Assembly (NCBI RefSeq): GCF_900637185.1
Contig: NZ_LR134352.1
Location: 3,586,001-3,650,000 of the forward strand
Length of the DNA stretch: 64,000 bases
From: Nocardia asteroides
Lineage (GTDB): Bacteria > Actinomycetota > Actinomycetes > Mycobacteriales > Mycobacteriaceae
Reading direction: 5' to 3'
The notes under the pieces were generated by a model that saw nothing but the letters and a program-made list of their open reading frames with translations, searched no databases and was not told the origin of the DNA. Position numbers and translations under genes: made by a program. Below, piece by piece: positions 16,087 to 24,082 of the stretch. Each line of letters opens with the position of its first letter. Position 1 is the stretch's first letter.

Positions 16087-16962
16087 TCAATGTCGGTTGC
16101 GTAACGAGCCGGCGCCGGCGGAGGTGAACTCGGGCTGAGCCTTCGGTCGGATGTCGTGCCACTCGTGCGCGGCGGTGTCGTAGTGCACGAGGCCCTGCTC
16201 GGCGAAGCTGTCGAGCCAGCCACGCATCGGCCAGCTGCCCCATCGGCGATGAAAGGTGCGTGCGTTGACCAGAATGTCGTCGAGATGTTCGACCGGCGGG
16301 TCGGATACGGGGTGGTACTGGTGGTAGGCGTCGGCGCCGCCGACCCACCGGATGTGCGCGCCGACGGCGGCGGCTTTACGTGCGAAATCTGTGTCCTCGC
16401 CGCCGTAGCCGCGATAGCGGGTGCAGAAGCCTCCGATACTTCGCCACGTGGAGGCGGTGACGGCGAACGACAGCGACCAGAACAGGTCTACGTCGGCGCT
16501 GTCGAGCAGGACGTGATCGTCGGGTGCCGGTCGGGCCGGGTGTGGACGGCGGTAGTGCCGCAGGGCGCGCAGATCGTAGCCGTCCGGTGGCGGGGGAGAC
16601 AGGTAGGTGACGGGTCCACACAGCAGGACCCGGGCGTCCGGGTCGGCACCGGCGGCCGCTCGATAGCGGTCGAGCAGCCGATCGTCGGGAAGGCAGTCGA
16701 CATCGAGGAACACCAGGAGATCGGCACCCCGGGCGAGAGCGGTGCGTGCTCCGAGATTTCGTGCGGCGGCGAGGGGGAGCGGTCCGAAGACGTCGAGAGC
16801 CACGGTATGCACCCGGCTGCGGCGCGCGAGCTCGGTTACTTCCGGATCGCCCATCGACACGACGACCTGATCGCAGTCGGTGCGATGGCGGCGCAAGGAC
16901 CGAATCTGGTTGCGCAGGTGCTCGATACGCCCTGCGGCCACCGTGATGACGGCAGTTCTCAT
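16087..16962 (-). CDS. Family 2 glycosyltransferase (GT-A fold)
   Basis: The 291-residue protein begins TAVITVAAGRIEHLRNQIRS, the nucleotide-sugar strand and helix of GT2 enzymes. It then has a DxD-type motif in LVFLDVDCLPDDRLLDRY and a C-terminal galactosyltransferase-like region (GGFCTRYRGYGGEDTDFARK, with the GGED acid). It would transfer a sugar from a nucleotide donor. It is the last of four coupled glycosyltransferase genes; its ATG overlaps the stop of the upstream gene by 4 nt. Acceptor unknown. Confidence 0.8.
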   Translation of the reverse strand: MRTAVITVAAGRIEHLRNQIRSLRRHRTDCDQVVVSMGDPEVTELARRSRVHTVALDVFGPLPLAAARNLGARTALARGADLLVFLDVDCLPDDRLLDRYRAAAGADPDARVLLCGPVTYLSPPPPDGYDLRALRHYRRPHPARPAPDDHVLLDSADVDLFWSLSFAVTASTWRSIGGFCTRYRGYGGEDTDFARKAAAVGAHIRWVGGADAYHQYHPVSDPPVEHLDDILVNARTFHRRWGSWPMRGWLDSFAEQGLVHYDTAAHEWHDIRPKAQPEFTSAGAGSLRNRH

Positions 16963-17954
16963 GCCGCCCTGCGCTTCCCTGCGGCATCGGCGATGACCGC
17001 CGCGGCGCGTGTGGTCGCACCGTCGACGCACCAGCGCAGCCACTGATCGTGGTCGAGGTGACGGGCCCGGTCGAGCAGCGCCGGCCACTCGTCGAGGGCG
17101 GGAAGATCCTCCGCGATCACCGCCATGCCGGCCTCGGCCAGTGCGGTCGCGGTGGCGTGCTGTTCGCCGAAAGGTCGTGCCGCGGGGACGAGCACGGCAG
17201 GTTTCGCGGCGGCGGCGATATCGGCCACGGCGCCCTGTCCGGCGTGGGAAACGATGACGTCGGCCTCGCACATCAGCGGCCACGGATCGTCGATCCAGTC
17301 CGTGACACCCGCTGTACGCCAACGGTATCGGCGATGCCGGTCGGCGCAGTCCTCGACGGCCGCCGAGGTGAAGCCGCTGCCGCCGCCACCGGCGAGTACC
17401 AGCACCGTGGGCCGGTCCGTCTCGGATCGGCGCGGTGCCGCAGGGCGGTCGGCGAAGCGGGAGATGCCACCCACGTAGTGGGTCTTGCCCCGATACTCGC
17501 GCAGCCACACCGGGTCGTACACCTCGCGCGGCCAGGCCGCGATCAGCGCATCGGCGACTCGGTGCACGAGTCGGTGGGGAGTGTCGATACGCTGCCCGGG
17601 CAGCACCATCGCGATGACCGGAACGCCGTGCAGCCGAGCCAGCAGCGCGATCTCCACCGAGACATCGACGACGAGGGCCGCGGGATTCTCCCGATCGATC
17701 CACCGCGCCACCGCGGCCATCCGCTCCCGTAAGCCGCTGTCGCCCAGCGGAACCCAGTGCAGGATGCCGGAGGCGGTAGGGTCGACCGGCTCGGCCGCGA
17801 GATCATCGGACGGCAGCCGCACCACACTGTCGAACGAGGATTGCGCGATCGGCAGCGAACTCAGCGCGGTCACAGGCGCGTCCATCCGCGCGCAGATACT
17901 CTGCGCCCGCGCCAGATGACCCGAACCCTGGTGGTGGATGTAGTAGCCGATCAT
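16959..17954 (-). CDS. GT-B glycosyltransferase, MurG / GT28-like
   Basis: The 331-residue protein starts MIGYYIHHQGSGHLARAQSI, where the GSGH loop after the first strand is typical of GT28/MGT-type transferases. Its C-terminal domain has the donor-binding signature DVIVSHAGQGAVADIAAA followed by FGEQHATATALAEAG. Both ends overlap neighbours as ATGA. It would act at the cytoplasmic membrane face on a lipid or small-molecule acceptor. Confidence 0.75.
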   Translation of the reverse strand: MIGYYIHHQGSGHLARAQSICARMDAPVTALSSLPIAQSSFDSVVRLPSDDLAAEPVDPTASGILHWVPLGDSGLRERMAAVARWIDRENPAALVVDVSVEIALLARLHGVPVIAMVLPGQRIDTPHRLVHRVADALIAAWPREVYDPVWLREYRGKTHYVGGISRFADRPAAPRRSETDRPTVLVLAGGGGSGFTSAAVEDCADRHRRYRWRTAGVTDWIDDPWPLMCEADVIVSHAGQGAVADIAAAAKPAVLVPAARPFGEQHATATALAEAGMAVIAEDLPALDEWPALLDRARHLDHDQWLRWCVDGATTRAAAVIADAAGKRRAA

Positions 17955-19063
17955 GTCGCGGCCTTCGCCGGTTGTGCGGCGATGCCGGCGGCGATCAGAT
18001 GACGGTAGCGGCGCAGGTAGGACTCGACCATCGCGTCGTGGCCGCAGTGCGACACCGCGCGCCGGCGTGCGGCGCCGCGGTCGAGCCCGACCGCCTCGGT
18101 CACGGCCTGCGCCAAGGCGTCCGGGTCGCCCGGTGCGGCCAGACGCCCCGACTCGGTGTCGACGATCTCGGGAACCCCGCCCCGCCGGAACCCGGCCACC
18201 GGAGTCGCACAGGCCAGTGCCTCCGCGACCACCAGCCCGTACGGTTCGTCCCCCAGCGGTGTGACCAGCGCCGCCGCGCAGGAACCGGTGAGCCGGGCGA
18301 GGGTGGGCTGGTCGAGATGACCGTGGTAGAGCGTGTCGTCGCCGAGCGACGGCACCACGGTGTTCTCGAAGTAGCGGCGGTCGCTGATCGGGCCCGCCAG
18401 ATGCAGGCGCCGGCCGACCCGCCGGGCCGCGGCGATCGCCAGGTGAGCGCCCTTCTCCGGCGTCAGCCGCCCGAACCAGACCAGATCGGGGCCGCCGCGG
18501 CCGACGGGCCAGCAGGTCAGATCGATCCCGTTGGCGATGACGTCGATATCGCGGACGATCGGTTGCCAGGCTGTCGCGGTGTGCCGGCTGACCGCGACGA
18601 AGTCGCTGCCGACGCCCATGCTGACACCGAGTGCGGACTCCAGCCACGGTGTCGGCGGCGTGTGCAGGGTGGTGAGCATCGGGATCTCGAGCGCGGGCGC
18701 CATCGCCACCGGGAGATAGTGCAGGCTGTGATTGTGCACCACGTCGAAGGAGTCCGGCCCGGTCGCGGCGAGGTCGGTCATCAAGGTCAGATAGGCGTGA
18801 TGATCGGCCAGGAATCGACGCGGCGCCGTCGACGGATCCGCGTTCGCGGCCGCGCTCGGGTCGAAAGGCTGCACGCGCACGTTCGCGTCGGTCGCGTCGG
18901 GGTCGCTGCCGTCGGCGGCGAACAGGGTCACCCGATGGCCTCGGCGGCGCAGCGCGCGTGCCAGATGCCAGACGTGCGCCTCCAATCCACCGGCGAAGGG
19001 TTGCCTGATCGGATACCGGTTGGAGGCGATCAGCGCGATCGACAGCCGGCGCCGGTCGCTCAT
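17951..19063 (-). CDS. Family 4 glycosyltransferase
   Basis: The 370-residue GT-B protein has the N-terminal GGLEAHVWHLARALRRRGH loop and helix. The C-terminal donor domain carries FGRLTPEKGAHLAIAAARR and the retaining EX7E-type motif EPYGLVVAEALACATPVAGF. It would use an activated hexose or similar. It overlaps both neighbouring genes by 4 nt, so stoichiometric translation with the other three transferases is likely. Confidence 0.85.
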   Translation of the reverse strand: MSDRRRLSIALIASNRYPIRQPFAGGLEAHVWHLARALRRRGHRVTLFAADGSDPDATDANVRVQPFDPSAAANADPSTAPRRFLADHHAYLTLMTDLAATGPDSFDVVHNHSLHYLPVAMAPALEIPMLTTLHTPPTPWLESALGVSMGVGSDFVAVSRHTATAWQPIVRDIDVIANGIDLTCWPVGRGGPDLVWFGRLTPEKGAHLAIAAARRVGRRLHLAGPISDRRYFENTVVPSLGDDTLYHGHLDQPTLARLTGSCAAALVTPLGDEPYGLVVAEALACATPVAGFRRGGVPEIVDTESGRLAAPGDPDALAQAVTEAVGLDRGAARRRAVSHCGHDAMVESYLRRYRHLIAAGIAAQPAKAAT

Positions 19064-20115
19064 CGGGACAGCGCCTTCTCGTAGATCGCCCGATGCGCCG
19101 CCGCGAGACCCGCGCGTTCCTCGGCTCGCGCCGACCAGCGTGCCCGCGGGGCGGCCGCTGCGTGCCGGCAGGCACGGAGCGCGCGGGCCAGCGAGCCGGG
19201 ATCGAAGTGTGTTTCGTCGAATTCGAAGACCTCGCACGGCTTCTGCTCGCCGTAGTACCCGCAGCTGGGGGCGATCACCCCGGTGCCGAGGTCGTAGCAG
19301 GCCTCCAGCCAGCCCGAGTGGGTGCCGAACCGGTAGGGCAGCACCGATACCGACAGCGACGAAAGGTATTGCCACAGTTCGGCATCGGAGAAGTAGGGGT
19401 GGACGTATACCTCGACGCCGGACCGATGCCGGTAGTCGAGGAGGCGACGGCCGGTGTCCGGGTCGTACCAGTGGTTGCCCTTGTCGAACAGCTCGTCGTG
19501 CAGGTCGAGACGCACGATGGTGTCCGGCAGGTCCGCGACGGTGTCGGCCAGGACGTCGAGGACGGGGAAGGGGTCCATGTTGGCGCGCAGACTCTTGACG
19601 TGCACGCCCACGGTGAACATCCGGTCGTGCGGTCGCGGTGCGGTGACGAGGTCCCGCTCGACCACGTGGGGGTGACCCAGCACCTGGCAGCGCCGGCCCC
19701 ACCGATGCGCGATCTCCGCGGCGGCGCCGCTGGTGAGGGTGATCAGTTCGTCGGCGCCATCGATGAGGACGTCCAACTGCTCGCGATGTCCCGCCGGATC
19801 CGGCTGGTGCGGATTGCGCAGGTCGTGCACCGTGTAGACCAGGGGCTTGTCGTGGCTGCGCAGTTCACCGATGATGTCGCCGAGGGTCCGCGGACTCACC
19901 GTGTCGAAACCGAAATGCACGTGGAAGACATCGAAACGGTGGTGATTGCGGCGGATCCAGGTGGGATCGAGCATCACCGGCGGCCACCATCCTCCCGGCA
20001 CCGTTCGGCCGTCGGCCGGTGGCGGATCGGTCAGCCGGACCACCGCGTCACCGCCGTCGAGCGCCGACAGATGACGGACGTAGACATGCGAAGCGGGCAC
20101 TGAGGCGATGCGCAG
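19060..20115 (-). CDS. Family 4-like glycosyltransferase, start uncertain
   Basis: The product resembles GT4 enzymes: FHVHFGFDTVSPRTLGDII and KPLVYTVHDLRNPHQPDP in the acceptor domain, and SVSVLPYRFGTHSGWLEACY in the donor domain in place of the classic EX7E. The coding sequence clearly extends back to TLRIASVPASHVYVRHL, but no ATG with a ribosome site precedes it. CTG at 20115 or GTG at 20100 are the nearest starts, and the frame remains open to 20574. First gene of the four-transferase operon. Confidence 0.7.
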   Translation of the reverse strand: MRIASVPASHVYVRHLSALDGGDAVVRLTDPPPADGRTVPGGWWPPVMLDPTWIRRNHHRFDVFHVHFGFDTVSPRTLGDIIGELRSHDKPLVYTVHDLRNPHQPDPAGHREQLDVLIDGADELITLTSGAAAEIAHRWGRRCQVLGHPHVVERDLVTAPRPHDRMFTVGVHVKSLRANMDPFPVLDVLADTVADLPDTIVRLDLHDELFDKGNHWYDPDTGRRLLDYRHRSGVEVYVHPYFSDAELWQYLSSLSVSVLPYRFGTHSGWLEACYDLGTGVIAPSCGYYGEQKPCEVFEFDETHFDPGSLARALRACRHAAAAPRARWSARAEERAGLAAAHRAIYEKALSR

Positions 20116-20237
20116 AGTGCGCGCGGGCGACGGACGAGATGTCTCGGCCGATGATGGTCGGCTCGGACATACCCCGCCCGTCTGCCCGGAAACCGAAGCG
20201 GCAGTGTTCCGAACGAGGTGCCTGGACCCGTCCGGTG

Positions 20238-20264
20238 GTGATTGAGCCTCCGGAGCCGGGGTAT
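20238..20264 (+). promoter_or_regulatory. Possible stress-sigma (SigB/SigF-type) promoter
   Basis: GGGTAT at 20259-20264 matches the -10 of actinobacterial stress sigma factors (consensus GTTT, 15-17 nt, GGGTAT). The -35 is weak: GTGA lies 17 nt upstream. It precedes the GlsB/YeaQ-type stress gene by about 55 nt. Promoter function is inference. Confidence 0.25.
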
Positions 20265-20320
20265 GCGGTCGCCGAGCGGAACGCACACGAGGTGCACACC
20301 GCAGGCATAGATAGGAGAGC

Positions 20321-20593
20321 ATGATGCTTGGTCTCGGAATCCTGGGTTGGATCATCATCGGCGGACTGGCCGGCTGGATCGCGAGCAAGATCATGAAGAC
20401 CGATGCGCAGCAGGGCATCCTGCTCAACATCGTGGTCGGGATCGTCGGCGGCCTGCTCGGTGGATTCCTGCTGCGACTGTTCGGCGTGGACGTCGAGGGC
20501 GGCGGCCTCTGGTTCAGCTTCTTCACCTGCCTCGGCGGCGCGGTCGTCCTGTTGTTCCTGGTGGGACTGGTCACCGGTCGAAGCCGCGTCTAG
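20321..20593 (+). CDS. GlsB/YeaQ/YmgE-family stress membrane protein
   Basis: The 90-residue very hydrophobic protein has three transmembrane helices. It shows the family pattern GWIIIGGLAGWIASKIMK followed by GILLNIVVGIVGGLLGGF. The ATG pair at 20321/20324 lies behind AGGAGA. Members are induced by general or envelope stress; molecular function is unknown despite the name transglycosylase-associated. It heads a cluster of stress genes. Confidence 0.85.
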   Translation: MMLGLGILGWIIIGGLAGWIASKIMKTDAQQGILLNIVVGIVGGLLGGFLLRLFGVDVEGGGLWFSFFTCLGGAVVLLFLVGLVTGRSRV

Positions 20594-20641
20594 CGGTCCA
20601 GCGCGGGTGATGTGCCGCCCTCAGATTATTTAGCGCTGACA

Positions 20642-20668
20642 CTTGCACTCTTCTGGGTCGAGTGCTAA
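20642..20668 (+). promoter_or_regulatory. CIRCE element (HrcA operator)
   Basis: CTTGCACTC, 9-nt spacer, GAGTGCTAA matches the CIRCE consensus TTAGCACTC-N9-GAGTGCTAA with a perfect right half and 7 of 9 in the left. It lies 75 nt before the Hsp20 start. HrcA should repress this small heat-shock gene as it does groEL operons. Confidence 0.85.
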
Positions 20669-20743
20669 ATAATATCTGTGTCAGTCGACAGAGGTTATCT
20701 GTTGATGATCCTTTCGAGAATGGAGTAGTTGGAGGTGGCGACC

Positions 20744-21163
20744 ATGTTGATGCGCACCGATCCCTTCCGTGATCTGGACCGGTGGACCCAGCAGGCGTTC
20801 GGCACAGCAGCACAGCCCGCGGCCATGCCGATGGACGCCTGGCGCGACGGCGACGAGTTCTTCGTCGAGTTCGACCTGCCGGGAATCGACCCGGACTCCC
20901 TCGACCTGGATGTCGAACGCAATGTGGTGACGGTGCGTGCGTCACGGCAGGGCCTGGACGCGAACCGGTCGATGATCGCCGCGGAACGCCCGCGCGGAGT
21001 GTTCAGCCGTCAATTGTTCCTCGGTGAGAGCCTCGATACCGACCGTATCCGCGCCGACTACCGCAACGGCGTGCTCCGCCTGTCGATCCCGGTCGCGGAA
21101 AAGGCGAAACCCCGCAAGATCGAAATCGCGCACGACCGCGAACCGGCTGCCATCGACGCCTGA
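20744..21163 (+). CDS. Hsp20 / alpha-crystallin small heat-shock protein
   Basis: The 139-residue protein has a short N-terminal arm ([17 protein letters not shown]), then the alpha-crystallin domain with [20 protein letters not shown], the LxxxG-type motif [20 protein letters not shown] and a basic tail. It acts as an ATP-independent holdase for unfolding proteins in the cytoplasm. ATG 20744 was chosen over 20729 because GGAGG lies about 8 nt upstream. A CIRCE element precedes it, and a hairpin follows at 21193. Confidence 0.92.
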   Translation: MLMRTDPFRDLDRWTQQAFGTAAQPAAMPMDAWRDGDEFFVEFDLPGIDPDSLDLDVERNVVTVRASRQGLDANRSMIAAERPRGVFSRQLFLGESLDTDRIRADYRNGVLRLSIPVAEKAKPRKIEIAHDREPAAIDA

Positions 21164-21192
21164 GGCTGCGATGGTCGCCACCCAGCGCAGCC

Positions 21193-21210
21193 CTCCGCCG
21201 CTCAGCGGAG
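21193..21210 (+). terminator. Hairpin downstream of Hsp20
   Basis: CTCCGC at 21193-21198 pairs with GCGGAG at 21205-21210 around CGCTCA, 30 nt after the Hsp20 stop. It is a short GC stem with no T-tract; terminator role is inferred from position. Confidence 0.4.
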
Positions 21211-21314
21211 AGGTGTGCGCACCGGTTTCGACCGTCCCGGTATCGAAAGCGAGGTGATGGGTATCGACCGATCCCCGAAAACTCTTCCAGTGAGCTCGAT
21301 TCGACTCCAGTGAA

Positions 21315-21350
21315 CACGGTGGCCGGACCCGATCGGGTTCGGCCACCGTG
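21315..21350. other. 36-nt near-perfect long hairpin upstream of the small stress ORF
   Basis: CACGGTGGCCG at 21315-21325 pairs with CGGCCACCGTG at 21340-21350. The inner bases GACCC/GGGTT extend this to 16 base pairs (one G-T) around a GATC tetraloop. It ends 36 nt before the ATG at 21387. It may be a terminator for the Hsp20 unit or a 5'-UTR structure controlling the next gene; the sequence alone does not decide. Confidence 0.5.
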
Positions 21351-21386
21351 CACAGCCCGTCCGGCAGAGTTGTCCAGGAGGACCCG

Positions 21387-21596
21387 ATGACCGTCTTACC
21401 GACCGCCTCGTCGGCCGACCGCGCCGACCAGCAGACCTTCGTCTCCGACGCCGACCGCGAGCTGGGCCTCGATGCCGCCGCGGTGCACGCCGGTGCGTCC
21501 GAGCACAGCATCGACACCGCTGACCTGTCCGACCGTATCGATCAAGCATGGAGTGTTCCCAGTGCCGACGACGATCTGTCCTGCCTCGCCTACTGA
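21387..21596 (+). CDS. Small acidic protein of unknown function
   Basis: A 69-residue frame starts at ATG 21387 behind an excellent CCAGGAGG site. The product is acidic and Asp/Ala-rich (DRADQQTFVSDADRELGLDA) with no cysteine or membrane segment. It overlaps the start of the cold-shock-domain gene by 35 nt, so the two are probably translated from one message. No family recognised. Confidence 0.6.
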   Translation: MTVLPTASSADRADQQTFVSDADRELGLDAAAVHAGASEHSIDTADLSDRIDQAWSVPSADDDLSCLAY

Positions 21597-21942
21597 CCTT
21601 CCCGCCGAGCTGGATCCCCATCGCCATGCCTGCGCCGACTCGCCGGCGTGGCATCCCGGCCGGGTCGACTGGTTCGACGCCGAGAAGGGTTTCGGGTTCC
21701 TGATCCCCGACCGCGGCGGGCCCGCGGTGTTCTGCGACTTCACCGCCATCGACGCGCCGGGCTACAAGACCCTGCGCGCCGGGCAGCGCGTGGTCTTCGC
21801 CGCCGGCGACAACGGCCGCGGGCCCGAAGCCATCCGGATCCTGACCTACGACGAGCCCGCCGCCGATCCGACGCCGCTGGACGGGGTCCGCCCGCAGTCA
21901 CCGCGGTCACGCCGGATCCACTGCCGCGCGCGAGCCGCCTGA
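21562..21942 (+). CDS. Cold-shock-domain protein
   Basis: The 126-residue protein contains one cold-shock domain at about residues 30-100. The RNP1-like strand is GRVDWFDAEKGFGFLIP, followed by VFCDFTAIDAPGYKTLRAGQ as RNP2 and loop. RNP2 is FCDFTAI rather than the usual VFVHFS, so RNA affinity may differ. The N-terminal 30 residues and a basic C-terminal tail (RRIHCRARAA) are extensions relative to CspA. GTG 21562 with GGAG 8 nt upstream is the best start. Likely an RNA chaperone or anti-terminator. Confidence 0.75.
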   Translation: MPTTICPASPTDLPAELDPHRHACADSPAWHPGRVDWFDAEKGFGFLIPDRGGPAVFCDFTAIDAPGYKTLRAGQRVVFAAGDNGRGPEAIRILTYDEPAADPTPLDGVRPQSPRSRRIHCRARAA

Positions 21943-21973
21943 CCGTCTTTCCGATCAACTACGAGGTAGCTCC

Positions 21974-22114
21974 ATGCCCACTGACAACGTCGTCGCCGAC
22001 ACGCCCGCGGCTGTCGAGCCGGTCGTGATCCACTGGCCCGAACCCAGCCCCCTGGACACCTGGTGGACCGAGATCATGGACGGGGTGCCCCCGCCGCACC
22101 GACCGCGACCATAG
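21974..22114 (+). CDS. Tiny protein of unknown function
   Basis: A 46-codon frame from ATG 21974, 31 nt after the cold-shock gene, encodes a peptide with a tryptophan-rich centre (VVIHWPEPSPLDTWWTEIMD) and a Pro/Arg tail. GAGGTAG precedes the ATG. Good codon bias and spacing suggest a real gene co-transcribed with the two upstream; family unknown. Confidence 0.5.
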   Translation: MPTDNVVADTPAAVEPVVIHWPEPSPLDTWWTEIMDGVPPPHRPRP

Positions 22115-22183
22115 CGAGTGCGTCACGGGCACCGCGCATTGTCAGTTCTCGAAATCCGGGCGGTGCGGGACTAGCGTCAGATC

Positions 22184-22687
22184 ATGGACCCGACCCGGTT
22201 GCGTGCCGCCCAGGCGCCGTTGAAGGAGCAGTATCGCCAGGACCCCGATTCGGCGCTGACCCCGCTGCGCGCGGCCGGCCGGATCGGGTCACCGGGGGTC
22301 ACCTTCGACGTCGATCAGTTCGCCGGCGTGAGTCGCGCCGGGTTGCACCGCGCCACCGGAGGTGACGGAACGGATGCCTGCTCGGGCGACATGCTGCTCG
22401 AAGCGCTGCTCGCCTGCGCCGGGGTCACGCTGAACTCGGTGGCGACAGCGACCGGGATCCCGCTGCGCAACGTGGAGGGGACAGCCGAAGGATTCTTCGA
22501 CGCTCGCGGAACCCTCGGTGTCGACCGGGAAGCGCCGATCGGGGTGCAGAACGTGGTCGTCACCTTCCTCGTCGACACCGACGCGGAGGATGCGGCCCTG
22601 GACCGCCTCGCGAAGGTGACCGAGCGCTACTGCGTCGTCGGGCGGTCGCTGGCCGACCCACCCGACATCGTCGTCCGCCGCCGCTGA
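22184..22687 (+). CDS. OsmC-family protein
   Basis: The 167-residue protein has the OsmC/Ohr fold with both redox cysteines in place: one in LLEALLACAGVTLNSVA and one in TERYCVVGRSLADPP. This family reduces organic hydroperoxides or serves in osmotic and peroxide stress. ATG 22184 is the natural start. Its 3' end overlaps the convergent FAD monooxygenase gene by 61 nt. It closes the stress gene cluster. Confidence 0.85.
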   Translation: MDPTRLRAAQAPLKEQYRQDPDSALTPLRAAGRIGSPGVTFDVDQFAGVSRAGLHRATGGDGTDACSGDMLLEALLACAGVTLNSVATATGIPLRNVEGTAEGFFDARGTLGVDREAPIGVQNVVVTFLVDTDAEDAALDRLAKVTERYCVVGRSLADPPDIVVRRR

Positions 22688-23898
22688 TCTCCGTCTGACA
22701 GCGCCGCGTCGGCCGTCGACGTGTCCGGCACTCCGGTGTAGTCGGGCAGTTCGACCCCGTTGATCGCACGCTCCACCAGCTCGGCGAACCACTCGCCGGT
22801 GAAATCCGGGACGGGCTCGGACTCCGGTCCGGGAACCTCGCGAGTGCGGGCGTTCAGTTGGGCGATCTCCTGATTCGCCTCGACGAACGAGCGCATCCGC
22901 GCCTCGTAACGGGCGAAACCCAGGTCGGGGTTCCACTCGGCGGCGGCCAGTTCGCCGGCGAGCACATAGGCGCCGACCAGGGCCAGCCCGGTGCCCTGGC
23001 CCGACATGGGGGAGGAGCTGAACGCCGCGTCGCCGAGCAGCCCCACCCGCCCCCGCGACCAGCGATCCAGCACGACCTGGGCGACCTGGTCGAGGTAGAA
23101 GTCCGGGGTGTCGTCCAGATGCGCCAGAATGCGCGGGGTCAGCCAGCCCATGCCGTCCATCCGCTCCCGCAGCAGTCGCTTCTGGGCCTCGACGTCGCGG
23201 TAGTCGATGTCGATGTCGGCGGCCGGGAAGGAGAACATGGCCATCGCCCGGGTGGCGTCCTGGATCGGCCGCAGCCCGGACGAACGCCCGGATTCCTGAT
23301 AGTCGAGCAGCCACTTGTCGAGCCCGAACTCGTTGGGCACGCTGAAGAAGGCCAGCGCGTGCCCGAGGTGGCGGACGAACTGCTCGTGCGGACCGAAAAC
23401 CAGTGCGCGCAAACCTGAATGCAGTCCGTCGGCGCCGACGACCAGCTCGAACCGCCGCCGGTTGCCACTCGCGAAGACCACCTCGACGCCAGCGGCGTCC
23501 TGGGAGAGTTCGGCGATCCGGTCGCCGAAGAGGTACTCGACATGGTCGCGGGTGTCGTCGTAGAGCACCTGCGACAAGTCACCGCGCAGGATCTCGATCT
23601 CGGCGATGAACCCGTCGCCACCGTCGTCGTCCACCCGGAACGTCTCCAGTACGGTGCCGTCCGCGTCCACGGTGTGCGCGCCGATGGTCTGGGTGCAGGC
23701 GGCGCGCACCGCGGGATCCAGTCCCATGCGCCGGATGACCTCCTTGGTCACTCCGCGCGCGTCCACGGCCTGGCCGCCGGGCCGCAGTGCGGCGGCCCGC
23801 TCCACCACGGTCACCGTGGCTCCCCACCGATGCAACCAGTGGGCCAGCGCCGGCCCCGCGATGCTCGCTCCCGCCACCAACACCCTGGTCTCGCCCAC
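22627..23898 (-). CDS. FAD-dependent monooxygenase (class A, PHBH fold)
   Basis: The 423-residue flavoprotein starts ETRVLVAGASIAGPALAHWL (Rossmann GASIAG) with the VVERAAALRPGG segment. It has the conserved DG-type stretch LVVGADGLHSGLRALVFG and the second FAD motif LLGDAAFSSSPMSGQGTGLA. It resembles the tetracycline/anthraniloyl-type hydroxylase branch, using NAD(P)H and O2 on an aromatic or polyketide-like substrate. GTG 23898 is preceded by GGAGG. It stands alone between the OsmC gene and the TetR gene. Confidence 0.85.
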   Translation of the reverse strand: MGETRVLVAGASIAGPALAHWLHRWGATVTVVERAAALRPGGQAVDARGVTKEVIRRMGLDPAVRAACTQTIGAHTVDADGTVLETFRVDDDGGDGFIAEIEILRGDLSQVLYDDTRDHVEYLFGDRIAELSQDAAGVEVVFASGNRRRFELVVGADGLHSGLRALVFGPHEQFVRHLGHALAFFSVPNEFGLDKWLLDYQESGRSSGLRPIQDATRAMAMFSFPAADIDIDYRDVEAQKRLLRERMDGMGWLTPRILAHLDDTPDFYLDQVAQVVLDRWSRGRVGLLGDAAFSSSPMSGQGTGLALVGAYVLAGELAAAEWNPDLGFARYEARMRSFVEANQEIAQLNARTREVPGPESEPVPDFTGEWFAELVERAINGVELPDYTGVPDTSTADAALSDGDQRRRTTMSGGSASDRPTTQ

Positions 23899-24082
23899 TG
23901 CGCCTCCAGATCACCCGCGGAACCACTGTCCGGGTCGATTGCTCTACTGAATCCACCATCGGTGGTGTATCCAGAGATGTCGACGATGGATCGACCGAGA
24001 ATTCATCGGTGCACCTGCGCATGCCCGCGGAAACCCTGAATATTCCGGTGGTCGCAAGCCACCGGAATCATTGCGGTCCAGG

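Noticed and set aside
22627..22687. Overlap of OsmC and FAD monooxygenase as a sequencing error
   Set aside because: Both genes keep good motifs to their ends; a 61-nt convergent overlap with a disordered monooxygenase tail is acceptable.
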